Part shown: one piece after another, positions 44,418-58,125 of the stretch
How the letters are laid out: every line of letters starts with the position of its first letter
How positions within the stretch are numbered: the stretch's first letter is position 1
Source: Impatiens glandulifera
Taxonomy: Eukaryota > Streptophyta > Magnoliopsida > Ericales > Balsaminaceae
DNA: 64,000 bases
Assembly: GCF_907164915.1 (NCBI RefSeq)
Contig: NC_061865.1
Span: forward strand, 54,518,587 to 54,582,586
Reading direction: 5' to 3'
The notes under the pieces: generated by a model
Databases searched by the model: none
The model's input: the letters and a program-made list of their open reading frames with translations, nothing else
What the model was told of the DNA's origin: nothing
Position numbers and translations under genes: made by a program

Positions 44418-44984
44418 AAATATTTTGAGAGTGTCTCCAAATAAGTATGACGGGTGTGAGGAACTTGGACGGGTGACTCGACAGTCTTGTGGGGTAGTGA
44501 ACTGGGTGGAACCTCGACCAGTTGGGTGACTATGTGTAAATGGTTGATATTTTGGTTTGTGGGACAAGTGAACAAGGTGAGATTGATAGAAGAGTGGACA
44601 GGTTCGGGTTTGACATTTCGGTTAATGTTGTAGGGTCGTGTAGGGTTATGGCGGTGGGTGGTTAGAGCGGGGTTGATGACTGGACCACAATGGAGGGGCT
44701 ATTTGTGGGTTGCTGGGAATAGCGGGAGATAGATGGGGGTTTGATAGCTTGGTGGGCGGCCAAGGATAGAGGGGTAAAATGAGTTTATGTTGAGGAAGGT
44801 GAATGTTGATTGGGTTATGTAGGGCGGGTTGTGGGAGGAGGGCTTAAGGGAGATGTGGGTGTCGAAGCTCATTCTCTCTTGTCATGCCATCGTGCTGGTG
44901 GGGGAAAGAGGTAGGAAGATGGGGAATTGAGGGACCCCACTCACTTTCTTTATCATCACTTTGGGTTTTACCTTACATCACCCT
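44418..44984. other. G-rich intergenic stretch
   Basis: The plus strand is unusually G-rich (44600-44940, many GGGT/GTGG runs) compared with the rest of the window. No gene recognised; the frame 44339-44575 on the minus strand overlaps the foldback end and is not called. Confidence 0.4.
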
Positions 44985-45155
44985 CGACAACTTTAGCCAA
45001 GTTAAAGATGTTATCTATAAAAGAATTGAGTTTGGATATGACAACCAATGTATCTTCTATTCGAAGTTTTAGTTATTTGGAAGTCCTTAGCTCTCGAGAT
45101 TTAAATATTTTCCAAACGAAATAAGTGAGTTAAGAAACTTAAGATAATGTAGGAT
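44985..45155 (+). pseudogene. LRR fragment of a resistance-type gene
   Basis: With one frameshift the sequence reads SYLEVLSSRDLNIF then FPNEISELRNLR, the typical leucine-rich repeat of NBS-LRR proteins. Probably the remainder of the relic at 38765-39560. Confidence 0.6.
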
Positions 45156-45234
45156 AAAAATCACAATATAAATGGTTTAAATAAGGGATATAGTAGATTT
45201 TCCCACAATTTTGCAAACTATCGAATAAAATATA

Positions 45235-47040
45235 ATTAGATATTTATCCTTAAGGTGAACGGGATTGAGATCATCGAGTCGAACTCCATTCGGGATTTAA
45301 TTATCTCTTTCTATTTGAGTCTTTTCACATAGCCTGATTGCAATAGGCCAATTTTGGGAGAAAACAACTTTAACAAAATTAGAGAGAAACAAAAGTTCTC
45401 TATCGAACATGATGTCACAATTGAGAAATTTGGGAAACTATTACAAGTTGTGATTGAGACAAAGTACCTGATCCGGATGGATACAGTACATAATCGTTTT
45501 CATTAAGGAGTCTTGAGAATTTATTAAGGATGACTATTTGAACTCGTTCAAACGTTTTCATGTTACGATTTCTTTTGAAAAATGTTGGAATTCTAGCGTT
45601 ATTGTCCTTGTTAGGAAGATTCAAGAGCTAAAGAACTCAAACATTTCAGACCTATTAGCCTTGTGACAAATTCTATAAAATTTTAGAGAAACTTTAGCTA
45701 ATAAGCTCAAAGTTCTTTTGCCATAACTCATTTCTTCTAACTAGATGACGTTCCTACAAGATAGACAGATCACTGACGCTTTTCTCATTGCAAATGAGTG
45801 CATTGACTCTATTATTAGAAGAAAGGGACGTGATGTCTTTGAAAACTTGATATCGAAAAAGTTTTTGATCACATCAATTGAGATTTTTTCTTTTGTCTCC
45901 TTGAGAAGATGGGTTTTGAGTGAAATGTAGAAAGTCGATCAAAATTGTGTTACTAAACCTATGTTTTCAATTCTTATCAATGACATAGTGTCTGGATTTT
46001 TCAAGAGATCGATGTGGCTTAGACAAAGGGATAATTTATCATCCCTTATTTTCACAGTATTTATGAAAGATTTGTCAAAACTATTCGAGAGAGTCATCAA
46101 TGTTAGTCTTTTTACGGGGATTAATATGGAAAGACGAGAAGACCCAACTACATATCTCACTTACTTTTTTGTTGATGACACTCTTTGTCTTAGTAAGCCA
46201 ACAACATAAAACATCCATTTTTTTCGGAAGATTCTTATTCTTTTAGGCATGCTCAGGGTTGAAGATTAATAGAGAAAAATCTGAATCTTTTCTCATCGGT
46301 AACTTTCCTAACACAGTCATTAGCCGGAATTTTTAGGGTTTAGAATCGGTTCACTCTCATCAAAGTATCTCGGCTTCTCTCTTAGCCAAATTCAGTTGCA
46401 AGGAGATTTAAAATTCTATCATTGAAAAATGGGAATTATGTTGACTCTTTTGAAAAACAAACTTCTCTCTAAAGACGTCAGGTTGGTTCTCATTAAGAAT
46501 TCCCTCGTCACAATCCCAACATTCATTATGTCACTTTTCCTATCTCTAACTATGACCAACAGAATGAACACAATCATTAAGAATTTCATTTAAGTCAGTT
46601 TCATCTCTTCTAAAATCATTCACTTTTTGAGATGTGACACAACGAAGTTTGACGTTGTTGACGGTAGACTCGGAATCAAGGACTTCTCCATTTTCAACAA
46701 TTCACTCCTCTATAAATGGTGATGGAGATTTCTCAACGACAACGCAAACCTCTAGAAGAAAAGAAAGTAATCATTGTCAAGTACGGACTTCAAGGTGACG
46801 AATGAATGCCTCTCTCTCGGAGAAAATTTATGCGTATAATTCTATGGAACCGTATCACTAAAATATAGGAGAAACTCCATCCCCTTCTCATTTTCACGAT
46901 TGTCAATTGTAAGAAAATTTGTTTTTGAAATGATTCGTGGCACCTATCAGAAAATTTCTTTTTATTAAAGTCACGAAGATAACTTTTGTTAAGGTGTACT
47001 AATCTTTACTCTCTTCTTTTGTATTCCAATTTCCTTTATT
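45235..47040 (+). pseudogene. LINE reverse-transcriptase relic (right arm)
   Basis: Non-LTR retrotransposon RT in broken frames: PDPDGY (about 45467), a PISLVT-like stretch (about 45650), DRQITDAFLIANECIDSI (45760-45813), GFFKRSMWLRQRDNLS (about 45990-46040) and the active-site motif FVDDTLCLSK (about 46168-46197; Ala of the usual F/Y-A-D-D is Val). C-terminal LINE sequence continues to about 47040. The part from 45740 on is duplicated, inverted, at 28430-29835. Confidence 0.85.
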
Positions 47041-47322
47041 TTTTTCTTTTATTCCACTTAAATAAAGGTAAATATTTGTTTTGACTTAATCAAAAGACAT
47101 GTTTTCTCTCCTTCAATTTTTTATTTTAATAAAATTACTATTTAAAAAAGACAACAAACATTCAAAAGACTTAATAATCAAACTAATTCACATTTCAGAA
47201 AATAATAGATAATTTCTAATGCTTATAACCGGACAACTCAACATAGCAAAATGTTTTCCTTGAGACAAATTTAAAAAATAAAAAATGAGATGATGTAAAT
47301 CAATTATGCAAATATAATTAGG

Positions 47323-47330
<8 letters not shown>

Positions 47331-47380
<50 letters not shown>
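47331..47380. repeat. (TA)25 microsatellite
   Basis: Uninterrupted TA tract on the left side of the organelle-like insertion; the left arm has a single short TA tract at this place (28190-28212). Confidence 0.95.
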
Positions 47381-48064
<684 letters not shown>

Positions 48065-48274
48065 GTCTAATTGATAAATAATATTTTAATGTGTTTTTTT
48101 TTTTGTTACATTTAATATTTAAGATGTAGTTTGATGAAATATAAATAAAGATATTTTTGTAAACCATTTTTTAATTTCTCAATCTATATACAAATACTAT
48201 TTTAATGAATTGTAGCTTAATTTTCAATTAATATATATTGGATATTTTACATTTAAAATATAATTTTATGCATA

Positions 48275-48951
48275 TATATATATATTAATGCTTAATTTGT
48301 AAAGTGTCTGAATTGTAGGGTCGAGAGTTGTGGTTAATTTGGATATGTATGTGAGAGTAAATGAATATTTAGGTCGGACCGTGGGTTGACTCGCCCACCC
48401 ATAAGTTTAAAAAATTAAATAAAAAATGTGATATACACAAGTTTTGAACACAAATGTAAGTTTAACATTTTAACTATCTAAACTAATATTATTTTATATT
48501 TTAAAATCAACCTCAAAATTGATGAACGTATAACATTTCTAATAATATAATTTAAATAATTAAATTAATAATATTTTAAATTCGTATATTATATATATAT
48601 ATATATATATATAACATTATATATATATAATTGTTAGTCTTATAAAATATATATTTATACATAAATTTATATAAAGAAATCAACAATCTTAAGTGGTGTT
48701 AATGGTTAAATGTTAATTCTACACAATAAAGATTAAAAATTCGAATATCACCCGGTGCAAATTCTTAATGATTATAAAGAAGGATTAAGGAATATGTTGG
48801 TTGTTTGACGGAAGTTAGTTGGTAAGTAAGTAAGAATAATATTGTTGTTCGTTGGAAATGAGTTGATAAAACTCGGTAAAGAGGAGATAATTGGCTAATA
48901 AGGAATATGTTATTTGATTACGAAAATGAGTAGGTAAGTGAACCTCCCTAG
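48275..48951. mobile_element. Helitron-like insertion in the right arm
   Basis: About 677 bp that interrupt sequence continuous in the left arm (the empty site lies near 27945). The 5' part (48285-48420: TAATGCTTAATTTGTAAAGT, GAGAGTTGTGGTTAATTTGG) matches the Helitron at 21780-22403, and the insert ends CCCTAG followed by T. A 3' hairpin is not evident and the 5' TC is obscured by a TA run, so it is a diverged or chimeric member. Confidence 0.6.
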
Positions 48952-49059
48952 TTAATTTTAATATTTACTCATTTATTTTTATTTTAAAATCTAATTTTTA
49001 TTTAAAATTTTATAATTGAACTAAATAAGAGATGAGCGAAATTTAAAAGAAAATAAAGA

Positions 49060-49304
49060 TGAAGGGGCGAAGAATAAGAAAAAAAGATATAAAATAAAAA
49101 TAAACTGAAGAACGACCAGAGGGGGGGGAGTTCTTCCGTTCGTGAATGATTGCGAATGGATCGGGGAATTTTGAGGAAGATTTGCAGTAAACGAAATTGA
49201 TGATCTCTTCACTAGATTTCTTTACTTCAATCCTCTGTAATTTCAGTGTTTTCGACGATCGTTGTTGCTCCAGTAGAGAGTATGCCGAGGTAGAACGTCA
49301 CATT
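49060..49304 (-). pseudogene. Inverted, broken copy of the ORF at 27584
   Basis: The codons corresponding to SEEIINFVYCKSSSKF and FAIIHERKNS are kept. The second codon is TGA (ATG TGA against ATG TGG in the left arm), and a C-run longer by one shifts the frame after KNS. No product expected. Confidence 0.55.
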
Positions 49305-49923
49305 TCTAAGTCGCGGTTTCCAACAGAAGACCAACGCCTGCTGGATAATAGTTTTAACCGATCCATCTAAGAGATAAACACGGTTGATTCATAGCTAGGT
49401 ACTGGTTCATAATTCTTCTGCATTTCTGTTTTAGCAGATGTGAAACAATTTCAGTGTAACGATGATAATTTGATGATTATGCATACTTGCTGAAATTTTC
49501 TGAAATAAAAAATCTGGAATTATTTATTGAGTTTGATTCACAGCAGTATAATTATTATTCTGTTAACTAACTAGTATTTCTTAGTATAGGTATCGGATAA
49601 ATTGAGATGATTTAATTATTAGATGTTTATTCCTTTTACTTAATAAGCTTGTTTAGATTGATTTGGATTCAACTTACTTGCAGTTTTTTGAAAATTGTCT
49701 ATAGCTACAGTGAGGAAAACCACTACATTTTTAACACCTAAATATTCTGCATGAATACATGTTCAATACAAACAAATCATTTCCTTTCATGGAGCTACTT
49801 GCTACAAATGAGCATAAATTGCATGTACAAAATGTAGGAAGAGAAGTTAGTTCTAAGGTCAAACAAAATGGAGTTTTCTCCAATTCCTAATGCCTATTTC
49901 TGTATGTATGCTCTTCTTTCTAA

Positions 49924-50199
49924 CTAAGCATTGTTCACGTCAAGTTGTAGCAGATTGATGAAGGCTTCTTCTCGGCACGGAATAGTGAGGCCTCCCATTT
50001 GGTGATGGAACCCAAATTCTTCTTCAGCTTTCGTAAGGAGATTCTGGAACGACGGATTTTGCAGATATGATATCGGAATCACAAATCGCCTTTTCTGGCA
50101 CTCCCCAACATAGACTGCAACATGTCCTTTAGGGACGCCGACTGCTTTTGAGATCGCTCGTGCCTTGGGAAGGATCTGCTTGAGGAATTGGATTGCCAT
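49924..50199 (-). CDS. SAUR: SAUR family protein, MAIQ-type
   Basis: 91 aa, complete, with Ile16 ([10 protein letters not shown]). The protein is identical to that at 59297. AuxRE cores at 50425-50430 and 50445-50450. This is the array gene nearest the inverted-duplication centre and the counterpart of the plus-strand gene at 26356, from which it differs by Val16 to Ile. Confidence 0.92.
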   Translation of the reverse strand: MAIQFLKQILPKARAISKAVGVPKGHVAVYVGECQKRRFVIPISYLQNPSFQNLLTKAEEEFGFHHQMGGLTIPCREEAFINLLQLDVNNA

Positions 50200-50572
50200 G
50201 AGTGGCTGTTCTTGATGGATACTCGGAGAAACTTGAAGGTAAGATGTTAATTTATGAGATTTCTTGGATTGGAAAATGTTTGATAATTTGACAAATGCTT
50301 ACTTATGTATATAGAGAGGAATGAAGAAAGAAGAAGGTAACCCTACATGAACAACAACCACAAATGAATTGGATGGAAGGTCGAGATTGAAATAGAAGAT
50401 ATTCATAAGGTATTCACATGGCATTGTCTCCTTATTTAATTTCATGTCTCATATCTTCTAGTGGGTCTCTATCATAAATGAATGTCCTTATCATAATCAT
50501 GTGTGGATGAGATGCCCTGGCTATTTGTATCTTCACTCCACTATTAAAGGAAACACATCATATGTCATTTGT

Positions 50573-50662
50573 TTAGCTAGAGCCAGAGAGGGCAAATGCA
50601 ACACTTACTGAAGCATAGATAAAGACATAGCATGTGATGATTTTCTTCTTTGCTGGTAGCAT
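50573..50662 (-). CDS. Possible 29-aa peptide ORF (array copy)
   Basis: Encodes the same peptide as 25875-25964 by my reading (MLPAKKKIITC...SGSS), in the inverted arm. Identity after an old inverted duplication is mildly suggestive of constraint or of gene conversion. Confidence 0.3.
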   Translation of the reverse strand: MLPAKKKIITCYVFIYASVSVAFALSGSS

Positions 50663-51642
50663 TTCTTTCATTGTTGTGAACAGGCGGTCCTTCTAAGCCA
50701 TGGCCCAGTTTAATGGAATGAAAGTTTAAGTTCTTATATATACAAACAACCCATATGGCCTTAATAAAAAAATTGGATGATTCGCCAACCTTGCAGAGGC
50801 CAGACATGTTTGGGGCATCTAAATCTTGTATATGATTTCAGTGTCCCTTAATCAATAGAAATTAGAAAGAATTATGTACCAACCTATAGTTAAGATGGTG
50901 GATAGCCTCTAATGCGGTGATGGGAGAAAAATATGCTGTAAATGTGGGACATTCTCATAAAAGCATCTAACAGTAATCTTTCATAAATCTAGGCATACCC
51001 TTGTTGCCTTCCATTCATCAGAGTAATCAAAAGATTACCGCAGGTGAAGATTAATTAAATTTTTGGAATCCAAAATCGAAATCAATTTTGTGAAATTTAC
51101 AAGTACTACATTTTATTCTAGTCTCTTGCCGTTTAAGTTCAGGAATCTATTATACTTTTCCCTTTAGAAATAAAAATTAATTACCCAACTCATATTGTGG
51201 ATTTCTCAAAATACAAGTGATGCATGTTAAAGCATTTGTCGCAGATGAAACTTTCTCATTGAGGTTCCAAATTTGTTAATTGAACTTCCTTATGTTTTTT
51301 CAAATGTTTTCACCTAGTTAGATTGGTTATTTGTTAGGATTAAAGAGGGGATACGATTAATACTTGCTCGTTCTAACAGAAGGAAACACAATTAAATTCA
51401 AATGAATCCAAAAAGTCTTTATGACCAACCAAGTAGAAGGAAATAAAAGTTAACTGACTGATTCAACTTTCATTTCACTTCATGCAAAAAAGAATGATAC
51501 AAGTGTATTGGTATTGATTTCCCGTCATATGATTACATTTGAAAATTTCATATGAAAGAAAATCAAGACTCTGCAGTTGTGTAAGGGATGTTTGAAGTCT
51601 CTTTCATATCCTAAGCTTCTCATGAGCAATTCAAGCTGCATG

Positions 51643-51900
51643 TCATATTGTCATATGGATGAAGTCTTCCTCTCTACAAGGGATGGTGAGACCACCCATT
51701 GGATGATCAAACCCGAATTCTTCTTCTGCCTTGCTGAGAAAATCTTGAAAAAGAGGATGGTTCAAATATGAAACGGGGACCACATAACGTTTCCTTTCTG
51801 ATTCTCCTACATAGACTGCAACATGGCCTTTGGGCACTATGGAGAGAGACCGTCGATTTGCTTGCTTGGCTTGAACAATGATTGACAAGCGGAAGCCCAT
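51643..51900 (-). CDS. SAUR: SAUR family protein, MGFRL-type, C-terminus altered
   Basis: 85 aa from the family start at 51900 (a longer open frame extends to 51936 in the leader). An 8-bp direct duplication (GTCATATT/GTCATATG) near the end shifts the frame, so the usual tail MTCSLNCS becomes MTI and stops. The SAUR core to LTIPC and REEDFIH is intact, so it may still work. It carries Ser6 (RLSII), Val9 and Phe54; the last two are shared with the gene at 34179. Confidence 0.8.
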   Translation of the reverse strand: MGFRLSIIVQAKQANRRSLSIVPKGHVAVYVGESERKRYVVPVSYLNHPLFQDFLSKAEEEFGFDHPMGGLTIPCREEDFIHMTI

Positions 51901-53082
51901 GATCTTAGGGAATGCTTTCTTTTTTGAAAAACACAAACTGCTAGTGTTTAACAGAAGGAAGTGAGCTTTGATGCTTGGATGTTGCTGCTTGAAAATGTTT
52001 ATATAGAAGGAGAGGTAATGTTATGGATTGCAAGGATCTGTTTCAATTATTAACAAGAAATTGTTTGTTCATTGAATGCACAATGCAGTGGGGCATGTAT
52101 CACATGGACTTGCCTAAAGAAATGAACAATGGTTCATGATAATATGGGGCCTGTAGCTGTAGGTGACAGCTCGGACCTACAATCCAATCAGGCCTACTTG
52201 TAATTACTTGAAAGATGTGAATTACTGACTTTATGCATTCATATGGATAAGATAAGTGAGTTAGAAGCCATTTATTTTATTGGAGCAAGAAATAGTAGAT
52301 TGTTAAGTAGGATCACAGACCTCTGTTTATTTCCCAATATTCTTTAATTTGATTTCACAGAAATTGTTCAAGTATATGCCCTATTGTGTCCATTGCAATT
52401 CACAATGGTTACTAATTTCTGTAGGCAAATTGTTAACAGTCCATATGCAGACATCTTATTATTTTTCACCAGTCACTGGAAGTTAATGCAAAGCTACATC
52501 AAACTTTCCAGATGTTGGTGGTTAGTCTCTTAAGAAACAATTACATACATCAAACAATTTGAGTTTAAAAAATGAAGACGGAGGATATTTGATATTTGGG
52601 TGTCATGTCAGTAAGGTACACTTTGTGTTTTCAGAATGGCTTAATTGCTGATCTATTGGTGGCGATTTTACTTCAATTACTTTTTTATTTTAATATATAT
52701 TGTTTAATTTGTTTCTGTTGATGTTCTCTTTCTTTTGTTCAAATTATACCGGTCTGTATGGAATAGCAAGCATTTTTCCTTTTGTCATTATGATTAAGGT
52801 TCCGTTTGAACGATGAACTCTCATATGAAACTGCTTTCCTTTGGTTAATAAACCTTTAATGCTCCGTACTATGATGAGATTAAATAATAGTGTGACAAAA
52901 CGACACCCATAAATACTAATGAATTTCTTTCTGTTTCATTTCCTTTAATGGAGCTCCTTGCTACAGATGAGCATAAATTGCATGTACAAAATGTAGGAAG
53001 AGAAGTTAGTTCTAAGGTCAAACAAAATGGAGTTTTCTCCAATTCCTAACGCCTATTTCTGTATGTTTGCTCTTCTTTCTAT

Positions 53083-53358
53083 CTAAGCATTGTTCACGTC
53101 AAGTTGTAGAAGATTGATGAATGCTTCTTCTCTGCACGGAATAGTGAGGCCTCCCATTTGGTGATGGAACCCAAATTCTTCTTCAGCTTTCGTAAGGAGA
53201 TTCTGGAACGACGGATTTTGCAGATATGATATCGGAATCACAAATCGCCTTTTCTGGCACTCCCCAACATAGACTGCAACATGTCCTTTAGGGACGGCGA
53301 CCGCTTTTGAGACCGCTCGTGCCTTGGGAAGGATCTGCTTGAGGAATTGGATTGCCAT
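53083..53358 (-). CDS. SAUR: SAUR family protein, MAIQ-type
   Basis: 91 aa, complete, with Ala21 ([10 protein letters not shown]). Identical in protein to the gene at 62442. AuxRE cores at 53588-53593 and 53608-53613, TATA at about 53465-53475. Confidence 0.92.
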   Translation of the reverse strand: MAIQFLKQILPKARAVSKAVAVPKGHVAVYVGECQKRRFVIPISYLQNPSFQNLLTKAEEEFGFHHQMGGLTIPCREEAFINLLQLDVNNA

Positions 53359-53749
53359 GAGTGGCTGTTCTTGATGTATACTTGAAGAAACCTGAAGGTA
53401 AGATGTTAACTTATGAGATTTTTTGGACTGGAAAATGTTTGATAATTTGACAAATGTTTAGTTATGTATATATAGAGGAATGGAGAAAAAGAGAAAGAAG
53501 AAGAGAACCCTACATGAACAACAACCACAAATGAATTGGAAGGTAGAGATTGAAATAGAAGATATTCATAAGGTATTCACATGGCATTGTCTCCTTATTT
53601 AATTCCATGTCTCATATCATCTAGTGGGTCTCTATCATAAATGAATGTTTTTATCATAATCTTGTGTGGATAAGATGCCCTGGCTATTTGCATTTTCGTT
53701 CCAAATTTTTTTCTCCACTATTAAAGGAAACACATCATATGTCATTTGT

Positions 53750-53839
53750 TTAGCTAGAGCCAGAGAGGGCAAATGCAACACTTACTGAAGCATAGATAAA
53801 GACATAGCATGTGATGATTTTCTTCTTTGCTGGTTGCAT
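53750..53839 (-). CDS. Possible 29-aa peptide ORF (array copy)
   Basis: Same frame as 25875-25964 with Gln2 in place of Leu (MQPAKKK). Open to the same stop. Confidence 0.25.
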   Translation of the reverse strand: MQPAKKKIITCYVFIYASVSVAFALSGSS

Positions 53840-54758
53840 TTCTTTCAATGTTGTGAACAGGCGGTCCTTCTAAGCCATGGCCCAGTTTAATGGAATGAAA
53901 GTTTAAGCTCTTATATATACAAAACAACCCATATGGCCTTAATAAAAAAATTGGATGATTCGCCAACCTTGCAGAGGCCAGACATGTTTGGGGCATCTAA
54001 ATCAATAGAAATTAGAAAGAATTATGTACCAACCTATAGTTAAGATGATGGATAGCCTCTAATACGGTGATGGGAGAAAAATATGCTGTAAATGTGGGAC
54101 ATTCTCATAAAATCATCTAACAGTAAAATTTCATAAATCTAGGCATACCCTTGTTGCCTTCCATTCATCATAGTAATCAAAAGATTACAGCAGGTGAAGA
54201 TTAATTAAATTTTTGGAATCCAAAATCGAAATCAATTTTGTGAAATTTACAAGTACTACCTTTTATTCTTGTCTCTTGCCGTTTAAATTCAGGAATCTAT
54301 TATAATTTTCCCTTTAGAAATAAAAATTAATTACCCAACTCATATTGTGGATTTCTCAAAATACAAGTGATGAATGTTAAAGCATTTGTCGCAGATGAAA
54401 CTTTCTCATTGAGGTTCCAAATTTGTTAATTGAACTTATGTTTATTCAAATGTTTTCACCTGGTTAGATTGTTTATTTGTTAGCATTGAAGAGGGGATAC
54501 GATTAATACTTGCCCGTTCTAACAGAAGGAAACACAATTCAGAAGTTCAAATGAATCCAAAAAGTCTTTATGACCAACCAAGTAGAAGGAAATAAAAGTT
54601 AACAACTGTCATTTCACTTCATGCAAAAAAGAATGATACAAGTGTATTGGTATTGATTTCCCGTCATATGATTACATTTGAAAATTTCATATGAAAGAAA
54701 ATCAAGACTCTGCAGTTGTGTAAGGGATGTTTGAAGTCTCTTTCATATCCTAAGCTTC

Positions 54759-55031
54759 TCATGAGCAATTCAAGCTGCATGTCATATGGATGAAGTCTTC
54801 CTCTCTACAAGGGATGGTGAGACCACCCATTGGATGATCAAACCCGAATTCTTCTTCTGCCTTGCTTAGCAAATCTTGAAAAAGAGGATGGTTCAAATAT
54901 GAAACGGGGACCACATAGCGTTTCCTTTCTGATTCTCCTACATAGACTGCAACATGGCCTTTGGGCACTATGGAGAGAGACCACCGATTTGCTTCCTTGG
55001 CCTGAGCAATGATTGGCAAGCGGAAGCCCAT
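54759..55031 (-). CDS. SAUR: SAUR family protein, MGFRL-type
   Basis: 90 aa, complete. Two changes in the variable N-terminal part: Glu12 (AQAKEAN) and Trp17 (ANRWSLS). The core is unchanged. The leader and promoter resemble those of the gene at 60992 more than those of its direct neighbours. Confidence 0.92.
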   Translation of the reverse strand: MGFRLPIIAQAKEANRWSLSIVPKGHVAVYVGESERKRYVVPVSYLNHPLFQDLLSKAEEEFGFDHPMGGLTIPCREEDFIHMTCSLNCS

Positions 55032-56168
55032 AATCTTAGGGAATGCTTTCTTTCTTGAAAAGAAAAACTACTAGTGTTTAAGAGAAGGAAATGAGCTTTG
55101 CTGGTTGGATGCTGCTGCTTGAAAATGTTTATATAGAAGGAGAGGTAATGTTATGGATTGCAAGGTCTGTTCAAATTATTAACAAGAAATTGTTGGTTCA
55201 TTGAATTCACATGCAGTGGGGCATATATCACATGGACTTGCCTAAAGAAATGAACAATGGTTCATGATAATATGGGGCCTGTAGTTGTAGGTGACAACTC
55301 CGACCTACAAACCAATCTGGCCTAGTTGTAATTACTTGAAGGATGTGAACTATTGAATTTATGCATTCGTATGGATGATATTAGTGAGTTAGAAGGTATT
55401 TATGTTCTTGGATTAACAAATAGTAGATTGTTAAATAGGATCACAGGCCTTTGTTTATTTCCCAATACTCTTTAATTTGAATGCATAGAAATTGTTCAAG
55501 TATATACCCTATTGTGTCCATTTCAATTCTCAATGGTTACTAATTTCTGTAAGCAAATTGTTAACAGTTCATATGCAGACATCCTATTATTTTCATCAGT
55601 CACTAGTCACTAGAAGTTAATGAAAAGCTACATTAAACTTTTCAGATGTTGGTGGTTGATCTCTTAAGAATAAATACCTGCATCAAACAATTGAAGTTTA
55701 AAAATGAAGACGAAGGATATTTGATATTTGGGTGGCATGTCAGTAAGGTGCACTTTGTGTTTTCGGAATGAATTAATTGCTGATCTAATGGTGACCATTT
55801 TACTTCAATTACTTTTTTATGTTAATTTATATTGTTTAATTTGTTGCTGTTCGTGTTCTCTTTCTTTTGTTCAAATTATACTGGTATGTATGGATTAGCA
55901 AGCATTCGTTCCTTTTTTCATTATGATTAAGGTTCCGTTTGTACTATGACGAGATTAAATAATAGTGTGATAAAACGAAACCCATAAATACTAATGAATT
56001 TCTTTCTGTTTCATTTCCTGTAATGGAGCTGCTTGCTACAAATGAGCATAAATTGCATGTACAAAATGTAGGAAGAGAAGTAAGTTCTAGGGTCAAACAA
56101 AATGGAGTTTTCTCCAATTCCTAACGCCTATTTCTGTATGTTTGCTCTTCTTTCTAACTAAGCATTGT

Positions 56169-56429
56169 TCACATCAAATTGTAGCAGATTGATGAATGCT
56201 TCTTCTCTGCACGTAATAGTGAGGCCTCCCATTTGGTGATGGAACCCAAATTCTTCTTCAGCTTTCGTAAGGAGATTCTGGAACGACGGATTTTGCAGAT
56301 ATGATATCGGACAAATCGCCTTTTTTGGCACTCCCCTACATAGACTGCAACATGTCCTTTAGGGACGCCAACCGCTTTTGAGATTGTTCGTGCCTTGGGA
56401 AGGATCTGCTTGAGGAATTGGATTGCCAT
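56169..56429 (-). pseudogene. MAIQ-type SAUR pseudogene (4-bp deletion)
   Basis: The N-terminal part is normal ([26 protein letters not shown]... in the family pattern, to KRRFV). A 4-bp deletion (ATCA relative to all other copies, near 56311) then shifts the frame, and the rest reads [11 protein letters not shown]... to a stop near the usual place. The +0 frame downstream is still otherwise clean, so the break is recent. TATA and AuxRE pair upstream are still present. Confidence 0.9.
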
Positions 56430-57855
56430 AAGTGGCTTTTCTTGATGTATACTTGAAGAAACTTGAAGGTAAGATGTTAACTTATGAGATTTTCTGGATT
56501 GGAAAATGTTTGATAATTTGACAAATGTTTAGTTATGTATATATAGAGGAATGAAGAAAGAAGAAGAGAACCCTACATGAACAACAACCACAAATGAATT
56601 GGATGAAAGGTAGAGATTGAAATAGAAGATATTTATAAGGTATTCACATGGCATTGTCTCCTTATTTAATTCCATGTCTCATATCTTCTTGTGGGTCTCT
56701 ATCAAAAATGAATGTCTTTATCATAATCTTGTGTGAATGAGATGTCCTGGCTATTTGCATTTTCGCTCCAAATTTTTTTTCTCCACTATTAAAGGAAACA
56801 CATCATATGTCATCTGTTTGTTTATCTAGAGACAGAGAGGGCAAATGCAACATTACTTAAGCATAGATAAAGACATAGCATGTGATGATTTTCTTCTTTG
56901 CTGGTAGAATATCTTTCAATGATGTGAACAGTTGGTTCTTCTAAGCTATGGCCCAATTTAATGGAATGATAGTATACATACTTATATATAGAAACAACCC
57001 ATATGGCCTTAACAAAAAAAATTGGATGAATTGCCAACCTTGCAGAGGCAAGACATGTTAAGGGAATCTAAATCTTGTCTATGGTTTCAGTGTCCCATTA
57101 ATCAATAGAAATTAGAAGGATTTATGTACCAACCTATAGTTAAGATTGTGGATAACCTCTAATGCGGTGATTGGAAAAAAATATGCCGTAAATATGAGAG
57201 ATTCGCATAAAAGCATCTAACAGTAAACTTTCATAAATCTAGAGACACCCTTGTTGCCATCCATTCATTACAGTTAACTGTAAGTGAAAAATTATGAAAT
57301 TTTCTGAATCCAAAATCTAAATCATTTTTGTGAAATTTACAATAACTACATTTTATTCTAGTACCTTTCTGTTTAATTTTAGGGATCTATCATAGACGTT
57401 CGTTTGAGAAATATAAATGAATTACTAGTTCTATTGTGGATTTCTAGTTCCTCATGTGCAAAATACAAGTGATACACGTTTGTCGCAGATGAAACTTTCT
57501 TCTTGATGTTCCAAATTTGTTAATTGGTTTTCCTTAGGATTGTGCAAATGTTTTCTCCTTGTTAGATTATTTATTTGTTAGGATTAAAGAGGGGATACGA
57601 TTAATATTGGTCTATTCTATAAAATGAAACACAATTCAGAAGTTCAGTTGAACCCAAAAGGTCTTTATGACCAACCAAGTAGAAGGAGATAAAAGTTAAC
57701 AACTGTCATTTTACTTCAAGCAAAAAAGAATGATACAAGTGTAATTGTATTGATTTCCCGTCATATGATTACATTTGAAAATTTCATATGAAATAAAATC
57801 AAGACTCGGCAGTTGTGTAAGTGATGTTAGAAGTCGCTTTCATATCCTAATCTTC

Positions 57856-58125
57856 TCATGAGCAATTCAAGCTGCATGTCATATGGATGAAGTCTTCCTC
57901 TCTACAAGGGATGGTGAGACCACCCATTGGATGCTCAAACCCGAATTCTTCTTCTGCCTTGCTGAGCAAATCTTGAAAAAGAGGATGGTTCAAATATGAA
58001 ACGGGGACCACATAACGTTTCCTTTCTGATTCTCCTACATAGACTGCAACATGGCCTTTGGGAACTATGGAGAGAGACCGTCGATTTGCTTGCTTGGCTT
58101 GAAGGATTGGCAAGCGGAAGCCCAT
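57856..58125 (-). CDS. SAUR: SAUR family protein, MGFRL-type
   Basis: 89 aa from the family start at 58125 (a longer open frame extends to 58161). A 3-bp deletion removes one residue from the N-terminal part (RLPILQAKQ against [10 protein letters not shown], with one further change), and Glu65 replaces Asp in FGFEHPMGG. Otherwise standard. Confidence 0.9.
   Translation of the reverse strand: MGFRLPILQAKQANRRSLSIVPKGHVAVYVGESERKRYVVPVSYLNHPLFQDLLSKAEEEFGFEHPMGGLTIPCREEDFIHMTCSLNCS

Noticed and set aside
45235..47040. Possible functional LINE
   Set aside because: Stops and frameshifts occur throughout and no ORF1, endonuclease or poly(A) tail is visible.
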